From Acidobacteriota bacterium (GTDB lineage: Bacteria > Acidobacteriota > Terriglobia > Bryobacterales > Bryobacteraceae), in NCBI GenBank assembly GCA_025352795.1, contig JANXSF010000092.1, positions 1 to 64,000 of the forward strand: a stretch of DNA of 64,000 nucleotides, given 5' to 3'. The notes under the pieces were generated by a model. It did not search any database and was not told the DNA's origin. It saw only the letters and a program-made list of their open reading frames with translations. The position numbers and the translations under genes were made by a program. Below are positions 1 through 8,856 of this stretch, piece after piece (position 1 is the stretch's first letter; each line of letters begins with the position of its first letter).

Positions 1-122
1 CCAGTGCGGAGCAGTGGACTCAGCCCGTGCGCTGGAGGCTTATCCTCAGCGCCGCCTTTCGCGCCTTCCTGCGCGGAAAAGTCCCCGGAAGTACTCCTCG
101 CTTCGCCAACACTACCGACTAA
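1..122 (+). CDS. 3' end of an unidentified gene (partial)
   Basis: An open frame (first full codon at base 3) enters the window and stops with TAA at 120-122, giving a C-terminal tail of 39 residues ending in RFANTTD. The tail is arginine-rich with a short aliphatic/aromatic stretch (LILSAAFRAFL). I do not recognise the family. It is more GC-rich than the genes that follow. Its stop overlaps the stop of the convergent TPR gene by 3 bp. That neat convergent junction supports it being a real gene end, but with so little sequence it could also be chance. Confidence 0.4.
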   Translation, partial: SAEQWTQPVRWRLILSAAFRAFLRGKVPGSTPRFANTTD

Positions 123-544
123 CTGCCGTTTTTAGGATCAACAGGTAGAAGATTGCGGCAGGCAAGTGCCAGGCGAAAATTCTGTTCCGCCGCGTTGTAG
201 CGGGCCAGGGTGGTTTCCAAATCGGCTAAATTGTTGAGGGCCATGGCAGTATTTGTGTGGTCAGGGCCCAATTCGCCCAGACGCAGGGTGTAAGTTAGCG
301 TGAAATACTGCTCTGCTTGATTGAAGCGCGCCGTTCGACGGTACAGTGCGGCCAAATTGGAAGCAATGGTGGCTTTTTCAAGAGGACTTGGGGTGGAGAG
401 AGCTTGCAGCCAAAGCTGTTCGGCATGCGCACAATCGCCTTGTAGGTAATATTTAGCGGCCAAGTTGTTGATCTGGGCGGGGGTGATTGATGAACCGACC
501 GGTCGGTTTATAACCAAGCATGCCAATAGCATCATGATCCTCAT
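119..544 (-). CDS. Short, probably truncated tetratricopeptide repeat protein
   Basis: 141 residues. After a short hydrophobic start (MMLLACLVI) come helical TPR units: one around residues 25-50 (NNLAAKYYLQGDCAHAEQLW), then pieces containing ASNLAALYRRTARFNQAEQYF and ALNNLADLETTLARYNAAEQNF. TPRs mediate protein contacts. Acidobacterial homologues of this type (NLA...AEAEQ repeats) are usually hundreds of residues long, often followed by a CHAT or kinase-linked region, so this copy looks truncated at its 3' end. Its ATG overlaps the TetR gene stop by 4 bp, so the two are translationally coupled. Residues 13-17 (NRPVG) are encoded by a perfect 16-bp palindrome that looks like a TetR operator, so the N-terminus may be an old promoter region read as protein. 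Either a small functional partner of the regulator or a decaying remnant. Confidence 0.6.
   Translation of the reverse strand: MRIMMLLACLVINRPVGSSITPAQINNLAAKYYLQGDCAHAEQLWLQALSTPSPLEKATIASNLAALYRRTARFNQAEQYFTLTYTLRLGELGPDHTNTAMALNNLADLETTLARYNAAEQNFRLALACRNLLPVDPKNGS
493..508. promoter_or_regulatory. Perfect 16-bp palindrome, candidate TetR operator
   Basis: AACCGACCGGTCGGTT is its own reverse complement. It matches the style of TetR-family operators and shares a core with a second box upstream of the adjacent TetR gene (1142-1155); both fit ACYGAYCGGTCKGT. It lies inside the 5' end of the TPR ORF, which is unusual for an operator unless a promoter for that gene, or for a lost gene, sits here. 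Confidence 0.6.
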
Positions 545-1134
545 GGGGTTAACTCCGTTTCAATGATTTTTCTGGCCTGGGCTTGGGCGGACCTCAACAT
601 GGCCGCATCGCCATATAGTTTGCTGAGCATAATGCCCCCTTCCAGTAACGCAATCACAACGACTGCGATTTCCACAGCATCCACCCCTTTACGAATTTCG
701 CCTCGTTCTATGCCTTTGTTGACAATGGAAGAAAGCGTATGACGCATGGCGGTCATCTTTGTCTGCGCCAGTTCCCGTAGAACAGGATTGGAATCATCGC
801 TTTCAATGGCGGTATTCAGAATTGGGCAGCCACCGGGCACAATGGGGTTTGAATAATAGTCATCAAACATGTCCACGGCCATCATCAAGCGTTCTAACGC
901 ATTGCGCTTGCCCGCAATGGCTGCGCGCCAACGTTTGCTGAGCTGGTCTACAGACCAATCGAAGGTGGCCAGGGCTAATTCTTCTTTACTCTCAAAGTGG
1001 TTATAGAGTCCACCTTTTTTCAAGCCGGTAGCTTTTAGAATATCGGTCAGCGAAGCGCCGGCATAACCTTTAGTATTAAAGACAGGTGCTGCCAGTTCCA
1101 AAATTCGTTGCTTTGTTTCGGCACCCTTGGACAT
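541..1134 (-). CDS. TetR/AcrR family transcriptional regulator
   Basis: 197 residues from the ATG at 1134. A longer reading to 1230 would add an arginine-rich leader running through the operator region, so the internal start is preferred. The N-terminal helix-turn-helix is clear: TKQRILELAAPVFNTKGY, then ASLTDILKATGLKKGGLYNH, then FESKEELA, which is the classic TetR signature. The C-terminal half is the helical ligand/dimerisation domain with a segment GGCPILNTAIESDD, typical of the YcdC/AcrR-like group that often senses electrophiles or xenobiotics. It is followed by the overlapping TPR gene and is divergent from the S8 protease gene 86 bp away. The operator-like box at 1142-1155 just before its ATG suggests autoregulation and possibly control of the protease. 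Confidence 0.93.
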   Translation of the reverse strand: MSKGAETKQRILELAAPVFNTKGYAGASLTDILKATGLKKGGLYNHFESKEELALATFDWSVDQLSKRWRAAIAGKRNALERLMMAVDMFDDYYSNPIVPGGCPILNTAIESDDSNPVLRELAQTKMTAMRHTLSSIVNKGIERGEIRKGVDAVEIAVVVIALLEGGIMLSKLYGDAAMLRSAQAQARKIIETELTP

Positions 1135-1141
1135 ATTTAAG

Positions 1142-1155
1142 ACTGATCGGTCTGT
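1142..1155. promoter_or_regulatory. Candidate TetR operator between TetR gene and S8 protease gene
   Basis: ACTGATCGGTCTGT, an imperfect dyad (5 of 7 pairs), starts 8 bp before the TetR ATG. It agrees with the perfect palindrome at 494-507 in 11 of 14 positions. Position and similarity suggest the TetR protein binds here to control itself and perhaps the divergent protease. Confidence 0.5.
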
Positions 1156-1220
1156 AAATAAGCATAGCATCGTTTCTATAGATTTGAAACTGCGCCCCAG
1201 TGTGGCGCGTCGGAGACAGC

Positions 1221-4200
1221 GTGAAGACAATTATCACTATTTCGTTTTTTGCATTTGTAAGTCTCAATGCTCAACAGCGTTTGGACCATTGGGCGGTGGT
1301 GCTGGATACTCCCGCTGTTGGGGAAACGGTGACACGGGCGGAAATGCAGCAAGCCCGCGGCCGTGCGGCCATGGCGCAAGTAGCGGCCTCTCAGGCGCGC
1401 GTCCGGGAGGCAATTGCCTCACAAAATATTCCATTGATCGGTTCAGTGGATCTCATTGCCAATGCACTATTCGTTGCCGCATCGGACGACCAGGCCGAAG
1501 AGCTGCGAGCCCTTCCCGGAGTGCGCTACGTGCAGCGGATGCCTCGGCTGAAGTTGGCGATGACGAAAGCTCTGGACCTTGTAAACGCTCAAGCGGCGTG
1601 GAACACTTTGGGAGGCTCGCAAAACGCTGGAGCTGGGGTGAAGATTGCCATTCTTGATACGGGCCTAGACAACAATCACCCGGCGTTTCAGGATTCTTCA
1701 CTGCCCACTTTGCCAGGCTATCCGAAATGCGCTCCCGCCGATTGCCCTTATGCCAACCGCAAGATCATCGCGGTTCGAAGTTATGTAAGTCAATTAGTGA
1801 GTGTATATCCTGATTCCACCCGTCCCGACGATCTTACTCCACGAGACCGCGTCGGCCATGGCACGGCGGCAGCCATGATAGCAGCAGGTGTGCGAGTGGA
1901 TTCCCCGGCAGGGAGCATGTCTGGCATTGCGCCAAAGGCTTACCTGGGCAACTACAAAATATTTGGATCTCCAGGTGTAAATGGTGATTTCACTTTCGGC
2001 GATTTAGTGATCATGGCTTTAAACGCGGCTTTCGACGACGGTATGGATATTGCTACGATTTCCACTGGCAGCCCGGCGCTATATGGCTACAATGAAACCA
2101 TCTGCCGAGGCATTTGCGACGTTTTTGCAGACGGCATTCGCACTGCGATTCGGCGAGGAATGACGGTGGTAATCAGCGCTGGGAACGACGGGGAAATCGG
2201 CAACCAAATTCCAACGCTGGGTACCATTGCAAGTCCCGCTACTGCACCGGAGGCCATCACTGTGGGTGCATCCACTAATTCGCACCGCTTCCTGGCATCA
2301 GTAAGGGTGGCTGGCGCGCCGCAATCGGCAGGGAATATTCCTGCAATCTTTTCAGCCGATGGGCCAAAGCTGGTTGGGCCTTTGACGGCTCCCATCAAAG
2401 ATGTTGCGAAGCTGCAAGACGATGGCAAAGCCTGCGCTCCGCTGGCCTCAGGATCGCTTGCTGGATCCATTGCATTGATTGAACTCGGCACCTGCACTTA
2501 TTCCACAAAAGTATTTAATGCGCAAAATGCCGGTGCAGTTGGCGTAGTGCTATTCCAAGGCAGCGGTGACTTCCTCTTCGCAATTGATGGGCTGACGGGA
2601 ACTGGAATTCCGCTGGCATTGATTGGCAATACGGCAGGCAAGGCAATCAAGGATTTCCTGGTAACAAGCGCAAATGCCAACGCAGTAATGAATCCTGCTT
2701 TGGTGGAAGCCTCTGCCACTGCTGATGAGGTCGCCTATTTTTCTTCACAAGGCCCCACCATTGTAGACCTGTTGATCAAGCCGGAATTGGTCGCTGTAGG
2801 TGCCAATATTTATACGGCCACGCAGAAGCTAGACCCCAATGGAATTCTGTTTGACCCATCCGGTTACACCACAACGCAAGGCACCAGTTTTGCCGCACCC
2901 TTGGTTGCTGGGGCGTTGGCTTTGGTGAAGCAGAAGAACCCTAACGCCACACCGGCGCAATTGAAATCGCTGGTGGTGAATACGGCTTCAAATACAATTA
3001 CTGATTACGATTACAACAACAACCCCGTTACTCCGGCCCGTGTAACTGCCGTTGGTGCCGGTAAACTGCACGCGGGCAATGCCGTAATATCAAACGTTGC
3101 TATTGACCCACCCACACTTTCCTTTGGTGCCATTGTGCAAGTGCCGCAGACACGTAGTTTCCGGCTCACCAATTTGTCTAACTTGCCGGTGAGCTTACGC
3201 CTTGCCGTTGCCCGGCGTGATCAGGATTTAAGAACAACCCTGACGATTAACCCCAGCACGGTGACTCTATCAGCAGGCGCTTCTGCTACTGTGTCGCTAG
3301 TACTCGCCGGATCGGCACCCAGTCCGGGATCTTATGAAGGGGCAATCACGGTCAGTGGTGGAACGGTAGATCTGCGGATTCCATTTCTCTATCTGGTAGG
3401 TGACGGCCAACCCTTCCACGCCTACGCGATCTCTAACGGCAGTTGGCTTGCGAACCCAGGAGGAGGCTTCCGGGTGCAAGCCAAGTTTCTGGATCAATAT
3501 GGTGTCCCGGTGAACGGTTTGAAAGTTCGCTTCCGCGCAGACCAAGGCGGCGGCAGCATAGTCACCGCAACAGCCACTACCGATCAGGGGATTGTCCTTG
3601 CCGATGTAAAAGCAGGGCCGCAAGTAGGGGAGCAGCTATTTGTTGCGGAAACATTAGAAAAAGGGAATTTGACGGTGGAATTTTCGGGTCGAACCATTGA
3701 TCGACCAGTTATCCGCACCGCAGGCGTGGTGAATGCCGCCAGTGGCAGAGAAGAAAATGGACAGGCTCCTGGATCTTACATTTCAATCTTTGGCACAGGT
3801 TTGAGCGAATCCTTACGGGTGACCTCAACGCAATCCCTTCCATACTCGTTAGCCAATATCAGCGTTGGTTTCGACGTCCCAGGTAGCGCAGCCACTTACG
3901 CCGGTCGATTGCACTTTGTCAGCGCTACACAAATCAATGTCCAGGTGCCGTGGGAATTACAAGGCTTGGCTCGGGTGAATATGAAAGTAAGTAACGGAGA
4001 TTTTTCCAGTGTGATTTATAACTTGAAATTGAATGACTATTCACCGGCGTTGTTTGAATACAACGATGCGGGCAGTGGTCGCAACCTGGCGGCGGCGCTG
4101 GATATAAACTTCCGGCTGATCAGCGGTTCAGCGCCGATTGCGCGCGGTGCCGTTGCCCAGTTGTATGCCAATGGACTGGGTGCAGTAACCAATGCCCAAG

Positions 4201-4430
4201 TTTCCGGGGAGCCAGCTTCCACAACCACTTTGTCAAATTGCCGCGTTCCACCTAGCGTGACCATTGGCGGACAACCCGCACAACTGCTGTTCTGCGGTCT
4301 TGCACCGGGAATTGTGGGGCTGTATCAATTGAACGTAGTTATTCCAAGTAACGCTCCAACTGGAGTGCAGCCTGTGGTGATCACAAGCAGTGGAGTTGTG
4401 AGTAAGTCGACACTACTGCCGATTAATTAG
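1221..4430 (+). CDS. Secreted subtilisin-like serine protease (S8) with PA insert and Solibacter-type C-terminal domain
   Basis: Start taken at GTG 1221, preceded by GGAG at 1212-1215; this gives 1069 residues beginning with a signal peptide (KTIITISFFAFVSLNAQ). A second GTG at 1200 lacks such a site. Domain order: signal peptide; I9-like propeptide to about residue 115; S8 catalytic domain with Asp146 (AILDTGLD), His213 (GHGTAA) and Ser556 (GTSFAAP), so the triad is complete; a PA (protease-associated) insert around 400-470; two beta-sandwich modules; and a C-terminal module starting GVVNAASG near residue 840, with ISIFGTGLS and INVQVPWEL, the domain found at the end of many Solibacter secreted proteins (TIGR03437 type). 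It should cleave proteins outside the cell. The C-terminal module may serve surface retention, which is inference. A hairpin follows the stop. Confidence 0.95.
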   Translation: MKTIITISFFAFVSLNAQQRLDHWAVVLDTPAVGETVTRAEMQQARGRAAMAQVAASQARVREAIASQNIPLIGSVDLIANALFVAASDDQAEELRALPGVRYVQRMPRLKLAMTKALDLVNAQAAWNTLGGSQNAGAGVKIAILDTGLDNNHPAFQDSSLPTLPGYPKCAPADCPYANRKIIAVRSYVSQLVSVYPDSTRPDDLTPRDRVGHGTAAAMIAAGVRVDSPAGSMSGIAPKAYLGNYKIFGSPGVNGDFTFGDLVIMALNAAFDDGMDIATISTGSPALYGYNETICRGICDVFADGIRTAIRRGMTVVISAGNDGEIGNQIPTLGTIASPATAPEAITVGASTNSHRFLASVRVAGAPQSAGNIPAIFSADGPKLVGPLTAPIKDVAKLQDDGKACAPLASGSLAGSIALIELGTCTYSTKVFNAQNAGAVGVVLFQGSGDFLFAIDGLTGTGIPLALIGNTAGKAIKDFLVTSANANAVMNPALVEASATADEVAYFSSQGPTIVDLLIKPELVAVGANIYTATQKLDPNGILFDPSGYTTTQGTSFAAPLVAGALALVKQKNPNATPAQLKSLVVNTASNTITDYDYNNNPVTPARVTAVGAGKLHAGNAVISNVAIDPPTLSFGAIVQVPQTRSFRLTNLSNLPVSLRLAVARRDQDLRTTLTINPSTVTLSAGASATVSLVLAGSAPSPGSYEGAITVSGGTVDLRIPFLYLVGDGQPFHAYAISNGSWLANPGGGFRVQAKFLDQYGVPVNGLKVRFRADQGGGSIVTATATTDQGIVLADVKAGPQVGEQLFVAETLEKGNLTVEFSGRTIDRPVIRTAGVVNAASGREENGQAPGSYISIFGTGLSESLRVTSTQSLPYSLANISVGFDVPGSAATYAGRLHFVSATQINVQVPWELQGLARVNMKVSNGDFSSVIYNLKLNDYSPALFEYNDAGSGRNLAAALDINFRLISGSAPIARGAVAQLYANGLGAVTNAQVSGEPASTTTLSNCRVPPSVTIGGQPAQLLFCGLAPGIVGLYQLNVVIPSNAPTGVQPVVITSSGVVSKSTLLPIN

Positions 4431-4469
4431 TGTTGAACACATTGTTCAAAACCGTTCGCTTACGCGGCG

Positions 4470-4499
4470 AGGGAGATTCCGTTTTATTCCAATCTCCCT
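4470..4499 (+). terminator. Hairpin after the S8 protease gene
   Basis: A perfect 9-bp inverted repeat (AGGGAGATT / AATCTCCCT) with a 12-base T-rich loop lies 40 bp after the protease stop and 44 bp before the next gene. No strong T-run follows, so termination efficiency is uncertain. Confidence 0.5.
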
Positions 4500-4542
4500 C
4501 CAACTTGGCGCAACCTGTCTATACTAAATAAAGCCTTAACCG

Positions 4543-6000
4543 ATGGTCTTCAGCAGCCACGTCTTCCTCTTTTATTTTCTGCCCTTAGTCCTGTTGCTGA
4601 ATTACACGCTGCCATTCCGTTTTCTCACCACCATGCTGATGCTTGCCAGCTACCTGTTTTATGGGTGGGCAAATCCCAAGTGGGTGGTCCTGCTTTTCAC
4701 TAGCACCTTTGTCGATTACCTTTGCGGCCTGGCGCTGGTGCGGTTTTCCGGACTTCCAGAACAGCATGGCGAACTTCCGATTTTGCCCATCGGAGAGCCC
4801 CGCAATCACAAGCAGAAAGTGGCCCTGGCCCTTTCCATGATTACCAACTTAAGCATTCTTGGCATCTTGAAATACTACGATTTCGGTCTGGCGAACTTAA
4901 ACGCCCTTGCTGCATTGTTGGGGCAGCCGCCGCTTGCCGTGAGACTGCTCCATGTGGCATTGCCCATCGGTATTTCTTTTTACACTTTTCAATCCATGAG
5001 TTATGCCATTGATGTCTATCGAGGGGAAGCGCGGCCGTTGAAGAATCCCATTGATTTCGCCTGTTTTGTGGCGCTATTCCCGCATCAACTGGCGGGTCCC
5101 ATCATCCGTTATAAAACCATTGCCGAACAAATTCGCCATCGCACTTTTACCTGGGAAAAGTTTGCCCGCGGCGCCGCATTTATCTCGCTCGGCATGGGGA
5201 AGAAAATCCTGCTGGCCAACCCCATGGCACACATTGCCGATAACACTTTCGCCGCCGGATCCCTGCATTGGTTTGACGCCTGGTATGGCTTGATCGCCTA
5301 TGCCTTTCAGATCTACTTCGATTTTTCAGCCTATTCCGATATGGCCGTGGGCTTGGCCCTGCTGCTGGGATTCCTGTTCGTCAAGAACTTCAACGATCCT
5401 TACCGGGCCCATAGCATCACCGATTTCTGGCGTCGCTGGCACATTTCACTTTCCAGTTGGCTGCGCGATTATCTGTATGTCCCCTTGGGTGGCAATCGAT
5501 TGGGGAGCGTTCGCACTTACTTTAATTTGATGATTGTAATGTTACTGGGAGGTTTGTGGCATGGGGCTTCCTGGAACTTTGTCATTTGGGGTGCCATTCA
5601 TGGAGCTATGTTGGCGCTGGAACGTGGGCAAGGAAAGCGCAGCTTTTATCGGCGATTTCCTGAACCGCTACGCATCGCAATCACGTTTTTGATTGTATGT
5701 GCCAGTTGGGTATTCTTTCGTGCGGAGACCTTGCCCGATGCACTGCGCTATCTTGCCAGCCTAACTGACTTTCAGCGGGCCAGTGGTTCGGCAGCATTAC
5801 TAGGGGCGGTAATTCACACCCCATATCACCTAGCCATGTTCCTGCTGTGCGCTGTGATTGTTTGGGGCATGCCGCAAACTTGGATTTATACCCAAAGATT
5901 AAGCACCGGTCGGGCGGCAATTTGCATGATTACGCTGGTTGCAAGCGTGTTGTTGTTATGGACGCAAACTACGAATCCGTTCTTGTATTACCAGTTCTAA
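4543..6000 (+). CDS. MBOAT family O-acyltransferase (AlgI-like)
   Basis: 485 residues, many membrane spans. The membrane-bound O-acyltransferase signature is present: DFWRRWHISLSSWLRDYLY with His300, and GGLWHGASW with the invariant catalytic His340. The start FSSHVFLFYFLPLVLLL and the FYTFQSMSYAIDVYRGE segment match AlgI/PatA-type proteins, which pass acetyl groups across the inner membrane for O-acetylation of exopolysaccharide or cell-wall polymers. The next gene, 6 bp downstream, encodes the matching AlgJ/AlgX-like periplasmic partner, so the pair is a polymer O-acetylation module. No polysaccharide synthase is adjacent, so the polymer acetylated is unknown. Length is usual for the family. 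Confidence 0.93.
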   Translation: MVFSSHVFLFYFLPLVLLLNYTLPFRFLTTMLMLASYLFYGWANPKWVVLLFTSTFVDYLCGLALVRFSGLPEQHGELPILPIGEPRNHKQKVALALSMITNLSILGILKYYDFGLANLNALAALLGQPPLAVRLLHVALPIGISFYTFQSMSYAIDVYRGEARPLKNPIDFACFVALFPHQLAGPIIRYKTIAEQIRHRTFTWEKFARGAAFISLGMGKKILLANPMAHIADNTFAAGSLHWFDAWYGLIAYAFQIYFDFSAYSDMAVGLALLLGFLFVKNFNDPYRAHSITDFWRRWHISLSSWLRDYLYVPLGGNRLGSVRTYFNLMIVMLLGGLWHGASWNFVIWGAIHGAMLALERGQGKRSFYRRFPEPLRIAITFLIVCASWVFFRAETLPDALRYLASLTDFQRASGSAALLGAVIHTPYHLAMFLLCAVIVWGMPQTWIYTQRLSTGRAAICMITLVASVLLLWTQTTNPFLYYQF

Positions 6001-6006
6001 GTCATC

Positions 6007-7572
6007 ATGCCGGAACGCCCACTCCATACCGAAGTAGTAAGTCAGCAGGAATTGTCTACGACTGCTATTACTAAGAGCACAGCCAAATATCTTGCATTAG
6101 GATTTCTAAATGTTTTGTTGCTTCCGATGATGGCACAACTTCTGTTTCCGACGGATGTTGTCGGTCCTTTTCCGTTTCCGCCTACTCGCAACACACTGCG
6201 CGAGTTCGAGAAAAGATTAACTCAGGCATCTGGCCTTCAGCAATATTTCCAACCCCGCGTGCAGGCATTTCTTACGAAGACAGGCCGCTTCGGCAATGAA
6301 AAAGTAACTGTTGGTAAAAACGGCTGGCTGTACTATACGCCTGGGCTGCAGTATCTGTTTGGGCGTCCTGTGCTGGAACCGCAAGTCCTCGCAGCAAGGG
6401 ATAAGTCAATGGTGGATAAAGATGGCGTAACGGATCCACATCCCAATCCGCTGCCAGCGTTGCAACAATTAGCAGACGATTGCCGTAAGTGGGGCATTCA
6501 TCTAATCGTTGTACCGGTGCCGGACAAGGCCCAATTTGTACCCGACCCGCTCGGCACTTCAGGCCAGTTACAGAATCCCGATTTCGATAAGTTCGCAGCA
6601 AGTTTGGAAGCGAGGGGTGCGGAAGTAGTGCGCATTAAGCGTGAAAATTACACTGGGCAATTCCTTAAGCAGGACACACATTGGACGCCGACACTGATGG
6701 ATGAAGTGGCAAAACAATTGGCGGATCGTGCTGCAAAATGGCTTACGCCTTCGGATGTCGTCCCGAAGTTTCAGATGGAAAAACGGACAGTGTCCAACTT
6801 TGGAGACTTAGTGGATCTGCTAAAACTTCCTCGTAGTCAGCAACTATATCCGCCGGAACAGGTAGTCATTGAACAGGTGCAGGACACGGCCAGCACAGCG
6901 GCGGATGTCCTATTATTGGGAGATAGTTTTTCACTGATCTATTCATCGAACCTATTGAATTGGGGCGAATCGGCAGGTCTGGGCGAACATCTGGCGCTGC
7001 ATTTGAATCGACAGGTGGATCGCATCGCAGTGAATGGCTCTGCGGCAACGGGGGTTCGTCAGGAACTGTTGCGAGCAGCCGCTGAAGGTCGATTAACGCA
7101 GAAAAAAGTAATCATCTACGAATTCACAATCCGCGATTTAGCCAGCGGTGATTGGCGACCCATTCCCTTGATGGACCCACCTAAATTGGAACTACCCGTT
7201 CTACCCCAGGTGATTGTGAAACCGTCGCCGCCCATGAAAACTGATCCACTGATTGTTCAAGGAACGATTGAATTTCTTTCTCCTCCCATTGATCCGGCCA
7301 ACGCATCTTACAAGGAAGCTTTGCAATTTGGCAAGGTGCGCATCACCGTTGTGGAGTCAGGGAAGTACACGGACAGATACGTAATAGTGGTATTCCGCGC
7401 CATGGAAGATCGAAAATTGTTAGTAGGCGGGCAGCATCGGCAAGGGGATTCGGTTCATTTGCAATTGGTCCCGTTATCGCAAACGTCGGCAGAGATCCGA
7501 AGCATGCAACGTTCCGATGAGACCACGGATTACGACTTGACGCCGATGTTCGTGGTTAAGGAATTACTTTGA
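6007..7572 (+). CDS. AlgJ/AlgX-like SGNH acetyltransferase
   Basis: 521 residues. One N-terminal membrane anchor (about residues 27-47) is followed by a periplasmic SGNH-type domain. Visible elements: VGKNGWLYY (family hallmark), QDTHWTP with Asp223 and His225, and LLLGDSFSL with Ser307, together the Ser-His-Asp catalytic set of AlgJ/AlgX/PatB-like O-acetyltransferases. It should take the acetyl group delivered by the MBOAT protein encoded just upstream and place it on a polysaccharide. Roughly 140 residues after the domain (from about 380) form an extra beta-rich tail starting with a proline-rich linker (PVLPQVIVKPSPPMK); this is beyond the family norm and may be a glycan-binding or docking part. 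The two genes are almost certainly one operon. Confidence 0.9.
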   Translation: MPERPLHTEVVSQQELSTTAITKSTAKYLALGFLNVLLLPMMAQLLFPTDVVGPFPFPPTRNTLREFEKRLTQASGLQQYFQPRVQAFLTKTGRFGNEKVTVGKNGWLYYTPGLQYLFGRPVLEPQVLAARDKSMVDKDGVTDPHPNPLPALQQLADDCRKWGIHLIVVPVPDKAQFVPDPLGTSGQLQNPDFDKFAASLEARGAEVVRIKRENYTGQFLKQDTHWTPTLMDEVAKQLADRAAKWLTPSDVVPKFQMEKRTVSNFGDLVDLLKLPRSQQLYPPEQVVIEQVQDTASTAADVLLLGDSFSLIYSSNLLNWGESAGLGEHLALHLNRQVDRIAVNGSAATGVRQELLRAAAEGRLTQKKVIIYEFTIRDLASGDWRPIPLMDPPKLELPVLPQVIVKPSPPMKTDPLIVQGTIEFLSPPIDPANASYKEALQFGKVRITVVESGKYTDRYVIVVFRAMEDRKLLVGGQHRQGDSVHLQLVPLSQTSAEIRSMQRSDETTDYDLTPMFVVKELL

Positions 7573-7655
7573 TCGGGGCCTGTATGCGCACAACGTGCGT
7601 AATAGAACTCTTACAATTAACAATGCTTGTGCCAGACAAATTAGTGGGTCGATAG

Positions 7656-8852
7656 ATGGCGGATAGAACAGTAATAATCGTCGGCGGAGGCATTGTAGGT
7701 TTGGCAACAGCCTATAAACTGAGTCTTGCGCGTCCGGGGATACGCTGCATTGTTCTTGAAAAAGAAGCTTCGGTAGGCATGCACCAAACGGGACATAACA
7801 GCGGTGTGCTGCACGCTGGGCTCTACTACAAACCCGGTTCTTTGAAAGCTCGCTTGGCTGTCACTGGCATTCGTGAAATGGTGCGTTTCTGTCAGGAAAA
7901 TGCCATATCTCATGACATTTGCGGCAAGCTTGTGGTTGCTGCAGATTCGAGCGAACTGGGTCGGTTAGAAGAATTATACAATCGCGGCGTGGCCAATGGT
8001 CTGAGTGGTCTGAAGAAAATGGGGCCCGCAGAGATGCATGAAATTGAGCCTAACGTAGGGGGTGTGCGAGCGGTTCGCGTTCCCGAAGAAGGCATAGTGG
8101 ATTACGGCCGTGTGGTGGAAGTGATGGTGGAAAAACTTCGCGCACTTGGCGGGGAGGTCCATACAGGGGCTTGTGTGATAGAGCTTCGCAGACAAGGCGG
8201 AGGGTGGCTGTCGCGAACTACTGCAGATGAATTTGAAGGCAACTTTTTAATTAACTGTGCAGGCTTGCAGTGCGACCGGGTTAGTAAGCTTGCAGGAGAA
8301 AAGCCCAGCGCTCGCATCATTCCGTTTCGTGGTGAATACTACACGATCAGGCCTGAACGGCAGCACTTAGTTCGCCATTTGATATACCCCGTGCCCGATC
8401 CAAAATTTCCGTTTCTGGGGGTGCACTTCACACGCATGATTCATGGCGGTGTGGAAGCTGGGCCAAACGCTGTGTTGGCGTTGAAGCGCGAAGGCTACAA
8501 GAAGACAGACTTCAATTTGACCGACGCATTGGACACACTCTTGTTCCCAGGGTTGTGGAGGTTCATGGTGCAATATCCATCCATGTGCTGGTGGGAAATT
8601 CGACGTTCTTTTAGTAAGAAGTTGTTTTGCGAATCGCTGCAGCGGTTGGTTCCATCAATTCAGCCAGAGGACTTGACTCCCGGTGGTGCGGGGGTGCGAG
8701 CTCAAGCCATCACCCAATCCGGCGAAGCGGTTCAGGATTTCCTTTTTGTGGAAGGGGAGCGGGCCTTGCATGTGTTGAATGCGCCCAGCCCTGGGGCAAC
8801 GGCTTCATTGGCCATTGGTGCGGAGATTGCAGCAAGGATCCCGAAAATTTAG
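7656..8852 (+). CDS. lhgO: L-2-hydroxyglutarate oxidase
   Basis: 398 residues. The N-terminal FAD-binding Rossmann motif is VIIVGGGIVGLATAYKL, followed by VLEKEASVGMHQTGHNSGVLHAGLYY, whose HQTGHNSGV...HAGLYY core is diagnostic of L-2-hydroxyglutarate oxidase/dehydrogenase (YgaF family) among DAO-fold oxidases. The C-terminal half carries FLGVHFTR and the glycine-rich end LNAPSPGATASLAIG. It oxidises L-2-hydroxyglutarate, a side product of 2-oxoglutarate metabolism, back to 2-oxoglutarate, passing electrons to oxygen or the quinone pool. It stands alone, 83 bp after the O-acetylation pair, and converges on the VWFA gene with only 4 bp between stops. Confidence 0.93.
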   Translation: MADRTVIIVGGGIVGLATAYKLSLARPGIRCIVLEKEASVGMHQTGHNSGVLHAGLYYKPGSLKARLAVTGIREMVRFCQENAISHDICGKLVVAADSSELGRLEELYNRGVANGLSGLKKMGPAEMHEIEPNVGGVRAVRVPEEGIVDYGRVVEVMVEKLRALGGEVHTGACVIELRRQGGGWLSRTTADEFEGNFLINCAGLQCDRVSKLAGEKPSARIIPFRGEYYTIRPERQHLVRHLIYPVPDPKFPFLGVHFTRMIHGGVEAGPNAVLALKREGYKKTDFNLTDALDTLLFPGLWRFMVQYPSMCWWEIRRSFSKKLFCESLQRLVPSIQPEDLTPGGAGVRAQAITQSGEAVQDFLFVEGERALHVLNAPSPGATASLAIGAEIAARIPKI

Positions 8853-8856
8853 CAGG

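Noticed and set aside
1127-1657. 176-codon plus-strand ORF overlapping the S8 protease start
   Set aside because: Shadow frame of the protease gene with cysteine/arginine-rich composition and no ribosome site.
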